A DNA stretch of 64,000 bases from Delphinus delphis (taxonomy: Eukaryota; Chordata; Mammalia; Artiodactyla; Delphinidae): assembly GCF_949987515.2 (NCBI RefSeq), contig NC_082696.1:1387501-1451500 (forward strand). Reading direction: 5' to 3'. Of the stretch, positions 1 to 10,785 are shown one piece after another (the first letter of the stretch is position 1; each line of letters opens with the position of its first letter). The notes under the pieces were generated by a model, which was not told where the DNA came from, did not search any database, and was given only the letters and a program-made list of their open reading frames with translations. A program made the translations under genes and the position numbers.

Positions 1-690
1 TCTAAAACAAAAAGTGGTATGCATTTCCATAAGAGTATGTTGTTAGTTTAACTTTCTCATATTTACTTATAGCAATTGAGAAAATGATGGCGCTGTTTTG
101 ATGGGCATTTAAAAGTTGAAATCCTGGGAAACCGATAGCTGCTTTACATCCCCTCAGAATCCAAGTTATTGCTACATTCTGTTTTGGTGACACTATAAGA
201 AGAAAGTTCTGATTGACACAGAATCAGAAATATAGTTGCAAAGAGTGATTTTTAAAGTATGCCTTAAAATCCTGGGATACTTCCAAATTCAACTAGATCT
301 GGTGCTTTAAAGAGGGATATTAGAATGTTCACTTCCAAGATAAATCAAGTAGCAAAATGTAACCACTTCTCCCTTCCTGACCACAAAAGTAAAAGTGAGC
401 CAAGCACCAAAACTCTCTACAGCCCAATCTTATCAAGATGAGAGTTTTATGGTAGAAAGAAAAAGTGCCGAGCAAAGACAAAGGCCCTTTCCCTGGAAGT
501 CAGTCAGTCGCCCCAGCACCGAGGTCCTCCCTGGAGCCACTCCCCTTGAGAGGTGTGTACAGGCCTGTTCATACAGGAAGGGGCGGAGCCATGTCTTCCT
601 AGTGAATGACATCGCCGCAGATACGCAGGGACCAGAGGACATTTTCATCTAGGCTTGTAAGCAAAACTGAGGTTGCTTGCTCAGCAGCTA
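1..690. other. Unassigned single-copy-like sequence
   Basis: I recognise no repeat or exon here. Short ORFs on both strands around 395-652 overlap each other and show no domain or family resemblance. They are most likely chance frames. Confidence 0.5.
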
Positions 691-699
691 AATAACATT

Positions 700-752
700 C
701 CAGAATTGATAGATAGATGGCAGATGGACAGATGGACAGACAGATCACGTGG
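700..752. repeat. Degenerate GATA/GACA tetranucleotide tract
   Basis: The run alternates GATA, GATG and GACA units (GATAGATAGATGG, then GATGGACAGATGGACAGA). It is a decayed tetranucleotide microsatellite. Confidence 0.6.
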
Positions 753-865
753 GTCTGGTTTCAAAAAAGGCAGAGAAGATGAAGGTCTGCCGAGGGAGCG
801 CCTGACTGTTCGGCAGTCTTACTGCGCATCCGTTGGCGGCAACTGCCCGTGGCTGAGCTCACCGG

Positions 866-980
866 GCTTTCCTTTCTTTCTTTTCTTTTCTTTTTTTTGC
901 CTATTTTAGACATATTAGTGTATACATGTCAATCCCAATCTCCCAACTCATCCCACCAGGGTTTTCAAGATCATTTAATT
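866..980 (-). mobile_element. Short L1 3'-UTR fragment with pyrimidine tract
   Basis: A TTTCTTTTC-rich tract leads into ATACATGTCAATCCCAATC and TCCCAACTCATCCCACC. This is the reverse complement of the usual ruminant/cetacean L1 3' UTR. The match lasts only about 70 bases, so it is a small fragment. Confidence 0.5.
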
Positions 981-1099
981 GGAAAACGTTTGGATCATGA
1001 CTGTCGTGAAGAAGTGACGAGAATCTCTACGCTTGTGTGCATTTGGTCCATGACACAGATTCGGAGTATCAAAAAAAGAAAATAAAATGGGCCAACCAC

Positions 1100-1425
1100 T
1101 TCTTTTTAAAAAAAAAATTTATTGAAATATAGTTACTTTACAATGCTGTGTTAGTTTCAGGTGTACAGCAAAGTGATTCAGTTATACATATGTGTATATA
1201 TATTCTTTTTTAGATTCTGTTCTAAGTTATTACAAGGTATTGAGCATAGTTCCCTGTGCTATACAGTAGGTCCATGATGATTATCTATTTTATATATAGT
1301 CGTGTGTACATGTTAATCCCAAACTCCTAATTTATCCCTCCCACCCTTTCCCCTTCAGTAACCGTAAGTTTTTCTCTATGCCTGTGAGTGTTTCTGTTTT
1401 GTAAATCTAACCCCTTTCATTTGTG
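1100..1425 (-). mobile_element. L1 3' end (5'-truncated LINE-1)
   Basis: A T-run at the left edge represents the poly(A) tail on the minus strand. TTTATTGAAATATAGTTAC and TTTCAGGTGTACAGCAAAG follow, which is the classic artiodactyl L1 3' UTR. It continues through ATAGTTCCCTGTGCTATACAG and the LINE-typical TTTATCCCTCCCACCC. Only the 3' UTR survives. Confidence 0.88.
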
Positions 1426-1990
1426 TTAACATGTGGCTGTGTGAAGAAATGACTCCATGGGTTTCTTTAATCTAACAGAACAAGGCTGCCAGCAGGGCAT
1501 CCTTCCTGAGGAAGGCCAAAGGATAGAGCGCCCCCCCTCGCTGACATGGACCCCAACGGACCCAGCCTTGGGAGATCACCCAGGAGAAAATGGTCATGAT
1601 TAGAGTCAGATTTCAGCCAAACCCTGGAAAGCTTGGCGTGCGTTGAAAAGCATTGGTAAGTGACCCATCTGAATGGAGAAGCCCCTTGGAAGAGGAAAAC
1701 AGGTGCTCCACGGGGCCACGATTCTCCAAAACGTCACATTCGTGTCCCACAGCCAAGAGTATGACTTGTTCGCTGGGTTGAACTCCTAACTCTTCTCACC
1801 TAATTCAGAGGAAACTCGGAAAGACTCAGAGGTGGAGCTGACATCTGTGGGTGATGCTCAGTGATTGTCTCCATGGTGACCAGATGTTAAAAGCTTCACG
1901 ATGTCTTCAAGGTCCCTTTCTGGATCCTGCGAGAGATGGTTTTGTTCTGGGCCAGGGCAAATGCTGCCAGTCAGGCTGGAGCAGTTTTAG
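1426..1990. other. Unassigned single-copy-like sequence
   Basis: No repeat, exon or RNA gene was recognised. Base composition is average. Confidence 0.5.
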
Positions 1991-2187
1991 TTTACTTTCT
2001 TTATTTTTTTGATGTGGACCATTTTTAAAGTCTTTATTGAATTTGTTACAATATTGCTTCTGTTTTTTAAGTTTGGGTTTTTTGGCCATGAGGCATGTGG
2101 CATCTTAGCTCCCTGACCAGGGATCAACCCCGCACCCGCTGCACTGGAAGGTGAAGTCTTAACCACTGGATCACCAGGGAAGTCCCT
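1991..2187 (-). mobile_element. tRNA-derived SINE (older CHR/Bov-tA-like)
   Basis: Read on the minus strand, the right edge gives GGGACTTCCCTGGTGATCC, the tRNA-like head with A box. The B-box-like GGTTGATCCCTGGTCAGGG follows, then GAGCTAAGATGCCACATGCC and a T/A-rich tail. The variant GGGACTTCCCTGG head and poor preservation suggest an older subfamily than the GGGCTTCC copies elsewhere. GTTTTAG with a T-rich extension appears on both sides, an imperfect candidate target-site duplication. Confidence 0.85.
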
Positions 2188-3335
2188 GGCGTGGTTTTAG
2201 ATTTATCTCAGCTAGGAAGGCTGAGGAAGACTTCCTGCCACATCACACCGCCATGCCACTGCCAACGCCAGAGCACAAGGTTTGCAAGAAAGAATGAACC
2301 CCGGTCCTGGAGGGGCTCCTATCTGAAGCTGCTTCCGCACAAGGGCGAATTAATGGGCTCATTCTAGCACCAGCCCTACCGCTGCCTCCACCCTAACCCT
2401 CAAGGCTCCCCCTTCACAGCAAGGCCCCTGACGAGGGAATAAGGTCTGGATTTCCAGGACCCCTGTGGTTGAGGCTGATGTCTACACAGACTGCTCAGCC
2501 AGGACGTCAGCACAACCCACCATTTAGGCAGGCTGCCCAGGTTCCCTATTCTTTTAAGAGCATCTCTGGGTGCTGCGTGCATCCCTCCCTCTCTCACTCC
2601 ATCAGGCATAACTTGAACATGGTCACAAGTGCAAGGAGGTTGTGAAACGTAATCCTTATTCTGGGCAGCTGTGGAGGCAGCAAGAGTTTGGTGAAAAAAG
2701 AGAAGAAATGAGGGAAAAGTGACAGTGTGTGCCATAATCATATAATGTGGTAGTTTTAATTAATATTGAATTAATTAATTGGAATTAATATTTGAGTTAA
2801 TATTGTAGCTTTCTATTTCCATAAATATAGAAGTTTTTTTTTCCAAACTCTTGCTCTCTTTTCCCTATAATATTACCCATCAATTAATCATTAAACAATG
2901 TAAAATTCTACATCTATTAAGTAGAAGAGATGATCTGGAACAGGGTCGTCCTGTGAGCCTGGCTGTGGCTTTACTTCGTAGCTGTACTACCTGAAATCTC
3001 TTGTTCTGTGACCACGTCTTCTACTCTGTCACCTCCTGTCTCGGCGCCCTATTTAATTCTCTGGTCCTCAGAGAACCGCAGTCATCAGGACAGAGATTTC
3101 TTTTCATTATTAACACATCTTTAGCGGGATTCTGTTTATTACCATCTTGGCCACCGCCAGTTCTCCTCTTTGCCTCTCCTGCTCTTTCTGACCCTCTTCT
3201 TCCACATCTCCTCCTCCTGTTCTATGTGTTTCTCTCCACACTTTCTCATGCTCACCTCTGCATTCTCTTCCTCCATGCATTCCATTTTCCTCCCCATTTC
3301 TCATGTCTTCTTTAGTCTTTTTCCTCCTTGCTGTG
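2188..3335. other. Unassigned sequence with AT-rich and pyrimidine-rich parts
   Basis: A TTAATTAAT-rich low-complexity stretch lies at about 2752-2810. A C/T-biased stretch runs from about 3150 to 3340. ORFs on both strands overlap the pyrimidine tract and look like composition artefacts. No gene is supported. Confidence 0.45.
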
Positions 3336-3339
3336 TGTG

Positions 3340-3990
3340 AATTTTATTAATTTTCCATACTTTTGATTTTTCTATTATTTATAGTTTTATATTTCATTGA
3401 TTTTTGCTTTCTTTTATAATTTGCTTTCTTCTAAATACTCCGGATTTAATTTGCTCTTCTCTTTCTAGCCTCTTAAGTTGAAGCACTGATCAATGATTTT
3501 ACACCTTTCTTTTTCTCTAATATAATTATTTAAAGCTATAGATTTCCCTCTGTGTACTGCATTAGCTGCATCCCACAAATTTCAACATGATGTGTTTCCG
3601 GTATATCTTAGTTCAAAATATATTCTAATATCTATTTTATTTTCTTCCTTGTCCATTTTTATTCCAAATTATTTAATTTCCAAATGTTTGAGGATTTGAA
3701 AAATATCTTATTGTTATTAATTTCTAATTTAATTCTGTTTGGGTCAAATATTTTTTTCTTAAGTGTTTCAGTCTTTCAAATTTACTGAGGTTTGTTTTAT
3801 GGGAAAATATATATATATATAATCTATCCTTGTCAAATTTCAAGTGCACTTGAAAGACATGTATTTTCTGCATTCAGGTCTAGTGTTCTAGAAATATCAA
3901 ACAGTTTAAGTTGCTTCATGCTGTTGTTTCAGTCTTTTAAATCTTTTGTAATAGTTGAATTAATTTTAAATAATATTTATTTCCTGATAT
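3340..3990 (-). mobile_element. Degraded L1 ORF2 fragment
   Basis: On the minus strand this resembles L1 ORF2 upstream of the reverse transcriptase core. The + strand has GCATTAGCTGCATCCCACAA and TATAGATTTCCCTCTG, antisense to the LWDAAKAVLRGKFIALN-type segment. Further right, CAAGTGCACTTGAAAGACATG and TATTTTCTGCATTCAGG match the next antisense L1 blocks. Many stops and indels make this an ancient, inactive copy. Confidence 0.72.
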
Positions 3991-4860
3991 AAATCAGATT
4001 TATATAGTCCCATATTATATAATTTTCTTTATTTTTTTCCATTAAATTATCTCTATGTGTGATAAAAAAATACAAGTGCACTATATGTGGAACAGAATGT
4101 TTTCTCTGTATTATTTGTCATTTGTTACCATAATAATAATATCTGAAGGACTTCCTGTTTCTTATCCGCATCATCATTTTAAAATTTTCTATTTGGTCAG
4201 TGCACATGCGCTTTATCGTCGCCCATCCTACACACAAACAACAGAAACATCTTCCAAGCACAAGCTCTCCTCCAACAGGAGTCCACATCTTCTTCTCTCC
4301 TTCATGGCATGGTTCCTCCCAGGGGTGAATTAAACTCCTGAATCCCATTTCTCATCTTCCATTTTCCTTTCAATTCACTCCAGTTTTACTTTCTTTGTAA
4401 ACCAAATAGTCATTATCAAAGCCTTTTTTCTCTTTTCAATGCAACTTTTAATAATCTGGCTGATCATGAAATGCAATATTCAGTTGTAGAAACAGCAGAA
4501 GAAATAGCAAGAGACATGAAACGTTTACACACACACACAAATGTGCTGCTTAAAAACTTGCCCAAAAAAATCTTTAAAAAAGAGTCAAGGTATCATCTTT
4601 ACTAATTTTCTTCTATTTTCCTAAAAAAAACAAGTTTATGCATAATTTGCTATTGACTTTTCTATATACTTATTTAAAATGATACTTTAGTAGTATTTGA
4701 TCATTTTGACCACTTGAAACATCGTTTTCTCTATGTTTTTAATATGCTAGGTTGTAACTTTCCCTTTCTAATTTTGATTTATTTTTAAGAATATCAAGTC
4801 TTTTTCCTAGTTCCTTTTGCCCCCAATTGAACCCAACTATTTCCCGTGGCTTTATATATC
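3991..4860. other. AT-rich unassigned sequence
   Basis: No repeat was confidently recognised. A short CA run (ACACACACACA) sits near 4530. The left part could be more decayed L1, but I cannot show it. Confidence 0.4.
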
Positions 4861-4864
4861 ATCT

Positions 4865-5640
4865 TTATGCTTATAAATTTCAATTTGCATCTCAAGCCTG
4901 AGCTTTACTCCTGAGCTTCAGAATGACACATCCAACTGCCTATTGCAATAGTCCATGTATTATATCATAATGAACAGCTCAGTCTTAGCATAACCCAAAC
5001 CAGAAATGTGATCCAACCTCCCCTCACTACTCATTCTTAAATCCAATGCCCACACTTGCAAGCCTTCATTATTTCAGTTACTCGGGACAAATATTTGGAG
5101 CTCAAATCTATTCCTCTTTTTTCTTCTCATTTTCCTGACATCTGGTAGCCACACTGATCTTTCAAAATTATAAACCTAATCATGTTACTCTGCTAAAATT
5201 CTCCAGTGGTTTCCCATTTTATTTAAGGAGCAAACCAAATGTATCATCTAAAATGCTCTACGTTACATGCCTCCCCACCCCTCAGATTTCACACTCTCCC
5301 CTCTGCCCCCCTTTCTCTGAGCTCCACGTCCACTGGCACCAAACACTCTAAAACAGAATCTTATTTCAGAGCATTTGCATGCGTTAACCTTTCTCCTGGG
5401 GATGAGCTGCCTTCACATGTCCTTGGAGCTACTCTTTATTGTTCAGTCTTTTACACCAAAGTCACCTTTTCAGAGTCCCTGCCTCACCCCACACCCCACC
5501 CTGACTCTCTCTCTCTTGAATCACCCTTGTTAATTGTCTTCATGGCACCTATGAGGACCTGGACTTATTGTCCATCTTCTTTTCCTACTTGTCACTCAGT
5601 TCAGCTCAGTGTCTCTGGCACATAAAATATTCTCACGTGA
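4865..5640 (+). mobile_element. LINE2 (L2) 3' portion
   Basis: L2 landmarks appear in order: a CATCCAACTGCCTATTGCAA-like segment, then TCATGTTACTCTGCTAAAATT, TTCTCCAGTGGTTTCCCATT and a GCATTTGCATGCGTTAACC-type segment. GTCACCTTTTCAGAGTCCCT and CTCAGTGTCTCTGGCACATAA close it. These correspond to the L2 ORF2 C-terminus and 3' UTR. It predates placental radiation and has no intact frame. Confidence 0.75.
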
Positions 5641-5694
5641 AATTTTATCAGTAGAATAGTCAGCCTCCCCTGGGTGGAGAGAAACATGCAGGGC

Positions 5695-5895
5695 TTTTAG
5701 GGAAGGCAGTCTACCTGAGCTTGAGCCTAAGTCTCTGAGGGGCTTGAGTGAGTGATGGAACCTCTGAGGCCAAGGTTCCGCATCTGATATGGGAATAATA
5801 GTATCTACTCAGCAGGGCTGTTCTGAGGCTTAACAAAGTAAATCGTGCTTTACTGGCATGTAGTAGTTACTCAAAAGGTGTTAGTCATTGAGAAA
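5695..5895 (+). mobile_element. MIR SINE
   Basis: The MIR core reads CCGCATCTGATATGGGAATA followed by ATAGTATCTACTCAGCAGGG. The 3' end has CATGTAGTAGTTACTCAAAAGG, a decayed form of the usual 'catagtaggcgctcaataaa' terminus. Confidence 0.75.
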
Positions 5896-6100
5896 CTGTG
5901 TTTGTTGCCCTTATTAGTGTTGACAATTCTAGGTCCAATGTGTTTTGTTTCATCAATTTGGAGAAGCCAACTTTTATATGGTTTCAGGCATGTTTTCTTT
6001 TTTTCAGGAAAGTTATTTAGAATCTGGGCTTGTCGAAGAACTTCTGTAAGACTCCTTAATTTTTTAAACTTAAAAATATATTATTATAATATTTTTAAAA
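5896..6100. other. Unassigned sequence
   Basis: AT-rich with no recognisable element. It ends at the target site of the next SINE. Confidence 0.4.
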
Positions 6101-6339
6101 AATTTTGATCTTTGGGCTTCCCTGGTGGCACAGTGGTTGAGGGTCCACCTGCCGATGCAGGGGACACGGGTTCGTGCCCCGGTCCGGGAAGATCCCACAT
6201 GACGTGGAGCGGCTGGGCCTGTGAACCATGGCCGCTGATCCTGCACGCCCGGAGCCTGTGCTCCGCAATGGGAGGCCACAACAGTGAGAAGCCCGCATAC
6301 TGTAAAAAAAAAAAAAAAAAAAAAAAAAATTTTGATCTT
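6101..6339 (+). mobile_element. CHR-2-like SINE with target-site duplication
   Basis: The element body starts at 6114 with GGGCTTCCCTGGTGGCACAG. It has the tRNA-like B box GGTTCGTGCCCCGGTCCGG and the tail segment TGTGCTCCGCAATGGG, ending in an A-run of about 26. AATTTTGATCTT occurs on both sides (6101-6112 and 6328-6339), so this is a full-length retroposition. ORFs crossing it on either strand are SINE-derived. Confidence 0.97.
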
Positions 6340-7085
6340 CACCTAATTCTATCACCTTATTACTAGAATATATGGCAAACCCAAACCTACATAAGCCCAT
6401 TCCCAACATACCCAATGAGAAACTCAATTACATAAAATTTAAAAGATTTGGCTAAATTAGTCAGATGTCTACTGTAATAATCAATGCATTGATTTTGATG
6501 CATACTTTAAAATATTAACAGCGTGTTATGAAAATAACATATTTATTTGGAGATACCAGTTTGTTTTACCCATCACATCACGAAGTGCATTGACTCCGAC
6601 ACGTCACAGGTGTCACTGAAATCAGTAGCCCTGCTGCCCTCAGCATCACGTTGTCCTCACCTCACACATTTTTCCAGAGCATATTGTATTCTGAGCTGTT
6701 GGATCCAAACAAATTTTTAAATGTATATAAGATGTCATCACTGGAAAATTTATACCAAGTTCCAAGTACTATTTGCATAACATTTGAGTAATTTTTTTCA
6801 TATTCTTCTTTTCTTAGGAATGTATATTCTTAAATGTATAACATAACTCTTCCCAAACCGTTTTTAAAGTGTTCTTCAAAAGCGTGTATACAACTGTATC
6901 CAATATTTGAGACTAAAATCCCAGGAATAATTACTAAATCTGTGCTAAAACATTGCCTTTTTTAAAACTGATTCCATCTGGGACCTCTCTAAGCCTCCAA
7001 ATTTAGCATTGGTTGACATCATTTCAGGCAATGCATCTTTCAGAGAGTTTGTCATCAAAATAATAAAAGAATGCCATAATAAAAA
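6340..7085. other. Unassigned single-copy-like sequence
   Basis: AT-rich, with no element or exon recognised. Confidence 0.45.
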
Positions 7086-7089
7086 TGGC

Positions 7090-7275
7090 TAAAATTATTG
7101 GATCTTCCTAGATGCTAGACACTGTTTTATATCCTTACGCACACCCAGTCATCCGGGTCTCTCAGGAACTGTATGGAGTACTCTATTTGTCTTTATTTTC
7201 ATGGATGAGAAAATGGAAGAATAAAGAGGTGAAGAAATTTCCCTTAAGCTCACACCACTGGTCGAGCTCCGAGTC
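7090..7275 (-). mobile_element. MIR SINE
   Basis: The + strand carries the MIR reverse complement: GATGCTAGACACTGTTTTAT, then TATTTTCATGGATGAGAAAA, then GGTGAAGAAATTTCCCTTAA and CTCACACCACTGGTCGAG. These match antisense 'agatgaggaaactgaggc...ttgcccaaggtcacac'. Confidence 0.8.
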
Positions 7276-7582
7276 TCCCTCGGAACAATCCTGCAGCGTG
7301 TCCTCCTGGCCATGAGGGCACAACATGGAATAGTGTGTAAGGACCCCCCAGATCACCTGCTGGATCATTTAGGGAGGAAATAAGTCCATCACCTCATTTT
7401 TATGTGTGTGTTGTAACTGATTTCACTGATGTAAGGCTTTTCCGTGGCCTGTCTGTAGGGAGCCTGTGAACTTAGGTCAGCTGCCCTGCTGCCTGACCAT
7501 CCCTCTTGTGTCCCTGGGTGTCTGTCCTCCTCTGCACATCAGCCCCATCCTTCTCCCAGCCAGAAATTTCCTTCTTGGATTC
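7276..7582. other. Unassigned sequence
   Basis: No element or exon was recognised. Confidence 0.4.
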
Positions 7583-7993
7583 TGCAATGGACTGAATATT
7601 TATCCCCCCAAATCCATATACTGAAACCTTAATCCCGAGTGTTATTAGGAGGTATTAGGAGGTGATGAGGTTGTGAGGTTGGAGCCCTCATGAAGGGGGT
7701 CAGTGCCTTACAAAAGTGACCCCAGGGCTTCCCTGGTGGCGCAGGGAGAGGCCTGAGCATCACAAAAAAAAAAAAAAAGAAGTGACCCCAGAGAGGCCCC
7801 TCGCTCCATCTGCCATGGGAGGACACAGCGAGAAAGTGACCTTCTGCAGCCCGGCAGCGGGCTTCCACCTGAACCCAGCCTTGCGGGTGCCCGGCCTGGA
7901 CATGCGGCCTGCAGACTGTGAGGAGAGAATGTCTGCTGTTTAAGCCACCCCGTCTGTGATTCTTTGTTATAGCCGCCTCCACAGACTAAGACA
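7583..7993 (+). mobile_element. MLT1-like MaLR LTR
   Basis: The left edge TGCAATGGACTGAATATTTA is a MaLR LTR start. CCAAATCCATATACTGAAAC, GAGGTTGGAGCCCTCATGAA, CCATGGGAGGACACAGCGAG and TCTGCTGTTTAAGCCACCC follow. It ends in ACAGACTAAGACA. This is a solo non-autonomous ERVL-MaLR LTR, TG...CA bounded. A short SINE derivative interrupts it at 7725-7779. Confidence 0.88.
7714..7790 (+). mobile_element. Internally deleted CHR SINE with intact 11-bp TSD
   Basis: AAGTGACCCCA occurs at 7714-7724 and again at 7780-7790. Between the copies are only the SINE head GGGCTTCCCTGGTGGCGCAG, a tail-like GGGAGAGGCCTGAGCATCAC and about 15 A's. The element is about 55 bp instead of about 200, and roughly 140 bp of the body is absent. 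Perfect flanking repeats inside an MLT1 LTR show that it inserted there, and the LTR resumes at once after the second repeat. Confidence 0.92.
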
Positions 7994-8425
7994 AGCTCCT
8001 GGTTCAAATTCCAGGTGCCCAGTTCTGTGCTCTTGGCCTACTGCAGCTTTGGGAGCTGACCTGCCTACAGCTTCCAGCCAGGCGAGAACCCCGGGGTGCC
8101 GTCAAGTCCCGAGATGGGAGGGGGAATGGACAGAGCAGTGCCCCTCAGAGGCAGGGCAGGCCTCAGCCGTCACAGCCAGGACCTTTCCCACACGCCAAGG
8201 CCCCAGCGCGAGAGAAAACATCCACGCAAAGGAGAGAAACAGCCACAAAAAACCCAAAGCCAGAGAGGTGCTTTCGACGTTATTTTGTGCGCGTGCCGTC
8301 TTAGGGATCTCCCCGAAGGACATCACTCTGTGAACTGTGTCAAACTGCCCCGCTTTTGCTCATCCCTGTGGTTTCCAGAGGACTGTCTGTAGACTCCTTC
8401 TAGACTGGGGACATGTGAACTAATT
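7994..8425. other. Unassigned single-copy-like sequence
   Basis: Overlapping ORFs at 7956-8392 are open in several frames because of GC content. They show no recognisable domain. Confidence 0.4.
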
Positions 8426-8429
8426 GTCA

Positions 8430-8580
8430 ACCCCTTAAAAATTCAGATTCTGGGAACTTCCTGTGAGCAATTTTGCCTCAGCAGACTTGGACTTGGGCCC
8501 GAGAGTCTAGAACTTTAAAACTTTACCACCCCTTCTGGGGTAATTCTGACAGGCAATTGGGTTTCGGACTCTGAAGCGGA
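8430..8580 (+). mobile_element. hAT-Charlie-type fragment (MER5/MER58-like)
   Basis: CCTTAAAAATTCAGATTCTG and TTGGGCCCGAGAGTCTAGAA resemble the 'aaaatgcagattctg...gggcccgagagtctgc' segment of MER5-like non-autonomous hAT elements. The terminal inverted repeats are not evident. Confidence 0.45.
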
Positions 8581-9522
8581 GCCCGACACGAGCACGTGGT
8601 TTCCGTTCACAGCGATGTCTCACGCTAACGCTGCTCTCTTTTCCTCATTTTCCCACCTGTGCTCTACTCTGTTTATTGGCAGAAACTGTATCCTCCACTT
8701 GCTTTATACAACGCAGAACCCAACGTTGATCAACCTACTTTTCACAGCTCAAGTTTAGCTTTGCAGAACTGCAGCCTAGAGAAAGCTGTATTCAAAACTC
8801 TCAGGACAAATACAGGAAAACGAAAGTCTATCTGTGCGGGTTACACAGGAGACAGAGAGGGCTCAGGGCGCCTTCACCCTGACTGACCTTGGAATCCTGT
8901 TTCAACCTCACACTAACTCACAGGAACTCAGGATTCTGTCTCGTAATTCATAATTCTAACGCTAAAACCTAACCAAAGGGAGTGAACCACTGGGCTTTCA
9001 AGTTAAAAAAAATAAAAATAAAAAAGCTTGCAATAAGAAAGTGGCTTGGGAAGGTTAGTGAAACTTTCAGGGCACCATTAAAGCATCACTTAAATAAATA
9101 AATACAAACCCGCTTTTATAAAGAGAGAGGGAGAGAGCTTTCCTCCACCACAAACAGGAGCCCTCCGCGTGACACACGGCGACCCTCTTGGGACTCTTTA
9201 AACCTGTCTGGCTGCTTTAGGTTGGCAGCATTTCTCTTCCGATGTGCACCCGCTGATTTGAGCCCTCTGGCCAGCTGCCTCACGGACCCGCGCTTCCCAC
9301 GCCCCTCGTCGACCCGGGCTGCCTGGGCTGCGGCCCCTGTGAGCACAGGGATTTCATTGCGTGGGGCTTTCCTGGCGGCACCATTGCTGCTAGCTGCATT
9401 CCTGCGCCACTCAGACAGAAACCCGCGTGCATGTTCACGCAGTTAACTGAGGGTTAGGGGCACCCGAGAGCTCAGATCTCTAACTTCCAGGAACAGGATG
9501 CTTTACGTTGAAAAAATGTGCA
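8581..9522. other. Unassigned sequence with a CpG-richer block
   Basis: About 9165-9440 is enriched in CpG compared with its flanks (for example GACCCGCGCTTCCCACGCC and CCTCGTCGACCCGGG). No first exon, TATA element or splice donor could be tied to it. ORFs of 74-78 residues here have no recognisable domain. Confidence 0.4.
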
Positions 9523-9734
9523 GGGCTTCCCTGGTGGCGCAGCGGTTGGGAGTCCGCCTGCCGATGCAGGGGACGCGGGTTCGTGCCCCGGTCCGGGAGG
9601 ATCCCACGTGCCGCGGAGCGGCTGGGCCCGTGAGCCATGGCCGCTGAGCCTGCGCGTCCGGAGCCTGTGCTCCGCAATGGGAGAGGCCACAACAGTGAGA
9701 GGCCCACGTACCGCAAAAAATAAAAAAAAAAAAA
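9523..9734 (+). mobile_element. CHR-2-like SINE
   Basis: Full-length: GGGCTTCCCTGGTGGCGCAG head, GCCGATGCAGGGGACGCGGG, B box GGTTCGTGCCCCGGTCCGG, then CGTACCGCAAAAAATAAA tail. I see no clear target-site duplication. It sits exactly at the left edge of an old L1 3' end, so the insertion may have been followed by deletion. Confidence 0.95.
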
Positions 9735-10785
9735 GAATACAGACAATCCATTAAAAATGGGCAAAAGTATAAATAGACATTTTATTAAAGGAGATCAAAG
9801 AATAATAAAGACAAGAAAAGGTGTTCAATATCATTAGTTATTAAGGAAATGCTAATTAAAACTGCACTGAGATACCCCTGCACACTCGTTAGAATGGCTA
9901 TAACGAAAAAGGCAATCAGTAACAAATGTTGGTGAGAAGTGGGAACCCTCATACGTTGTCACCTGGAATGTATCGCGGTCTATATCCACTTTGGAAAACA
10001 GTTCGAAAGTTTGTTTAAAAATTAAAATATAAGGGGCTTCCCTGGCGCTTCAGTGGTTAAGACTCTGCACTTCCAACGCAGGGTGCGTGGGTTCCATCCC
10101 TGGTCGGGGAAATAAGATCCCACATGCCCTGCGGCGTAGCCTAAATAAATTAATTAATTAAATTTAAAAAAAAGAAGATTTCTCCTCTCCCTCTCTTCCC
10201 ATCCTCCTTCTTAAAAAAACAAGATTAAATATAAGGTTACCATTTGACCCTGCATTTCTACTCCAATCTACTTACCCCCAAAGAAATAAAAACGTGTGTC
10301 GACATGAAGACTCGCACACAAATGCTCAGAGTGGCTTTATCCATAATGAGCCAAACACGGAAACAACTGAAATGTTCATTAACTTGTGAATGGAGAAAGT
10401 GTGTGGTATGTCCATACGGTGGAACAGAATTCAGTACTAAAAAGTAAACCACACGCTACAACATGGCAGCAGCTTAAAAACTTTGTGCTGAGTCAGTGAA
10501 ATTAAATGCAAAAGACAGTATGCTGTACGTTATTTATAGGAAATGTCCAGAAAAGGCAAATTCAGAGAGATAAAAAAGTCGGTTAGTGGATGCCTGGGCT
10601 TTAGGTGGAAATGCAGTTGGCTGTAAGCGGGTACAAGAGATCTTCTGTGGGGATTGGTTTGTGGTTATGACTGCACAACATAAATGATTCGGTACATCTA
10701 TAAAAATCTTTGATTTATACTCTTAAAAGAGGTGAATTTTGTAGTATGTAAACTTCAAAAAGCTGTTCAAACAAAAGTTCCAGGT
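9735..10785 (+). mobile_element. Old L1 (L1M-type) 3' end
   Basis: The ORF2 C-terminal region and 3' UTR are recognisable: AAAAATGGGCAAAAGTATAA, GAAATGCTAATTAAAACTGC, AGAATGGCTATAACGAAAAA, ATAATGAGCCAAACACGGAA, TGTCCATACGGTGGAACAGA and AATTTTGTAGTATGTAAAC. The frame is broken. A SINE interrupts it at 10034-10222. The 67-residue ORF at 10244-10447 is a relic of the ORF2 tail. Confidence 0.88.
10021..10233 (+). mobile_element. tRNA-derived SINE (CHR/Bov-tA-like) inside L1
   Basis: The element starts GGGGCTTCCCTGGCGCTTCA and has CACTTCCAACGCAGGGTGCG and GGTTCCATCCCTGGTCGGGG, then an A/T-rich tail from about 10140. ATTAAAATATAAG on the left and ATTAAATATAAG on the right form a near-perfect target-site duplication, and the L1 continues across it. 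The 3' part has a TCTCC-rich stretch not usual for the family. Confidence 0.88.

Noticed and set aside
6114..6190. tRNA-like A and B boxes in CHR SINE heads
   Set aside because: They are part of the tRNA-derived SINE promoter. There is no cloverleaf acceptor stem or independent tRNA gene.
6095..6427. Pairs of long ORFs on both strands at SINE copies (also at 9480-9764, 29489-29866, 29876-30314, 44484-44754, 63147-63496)
   Set aside because: They translate the SINE itself. The same residues appear at every copy.
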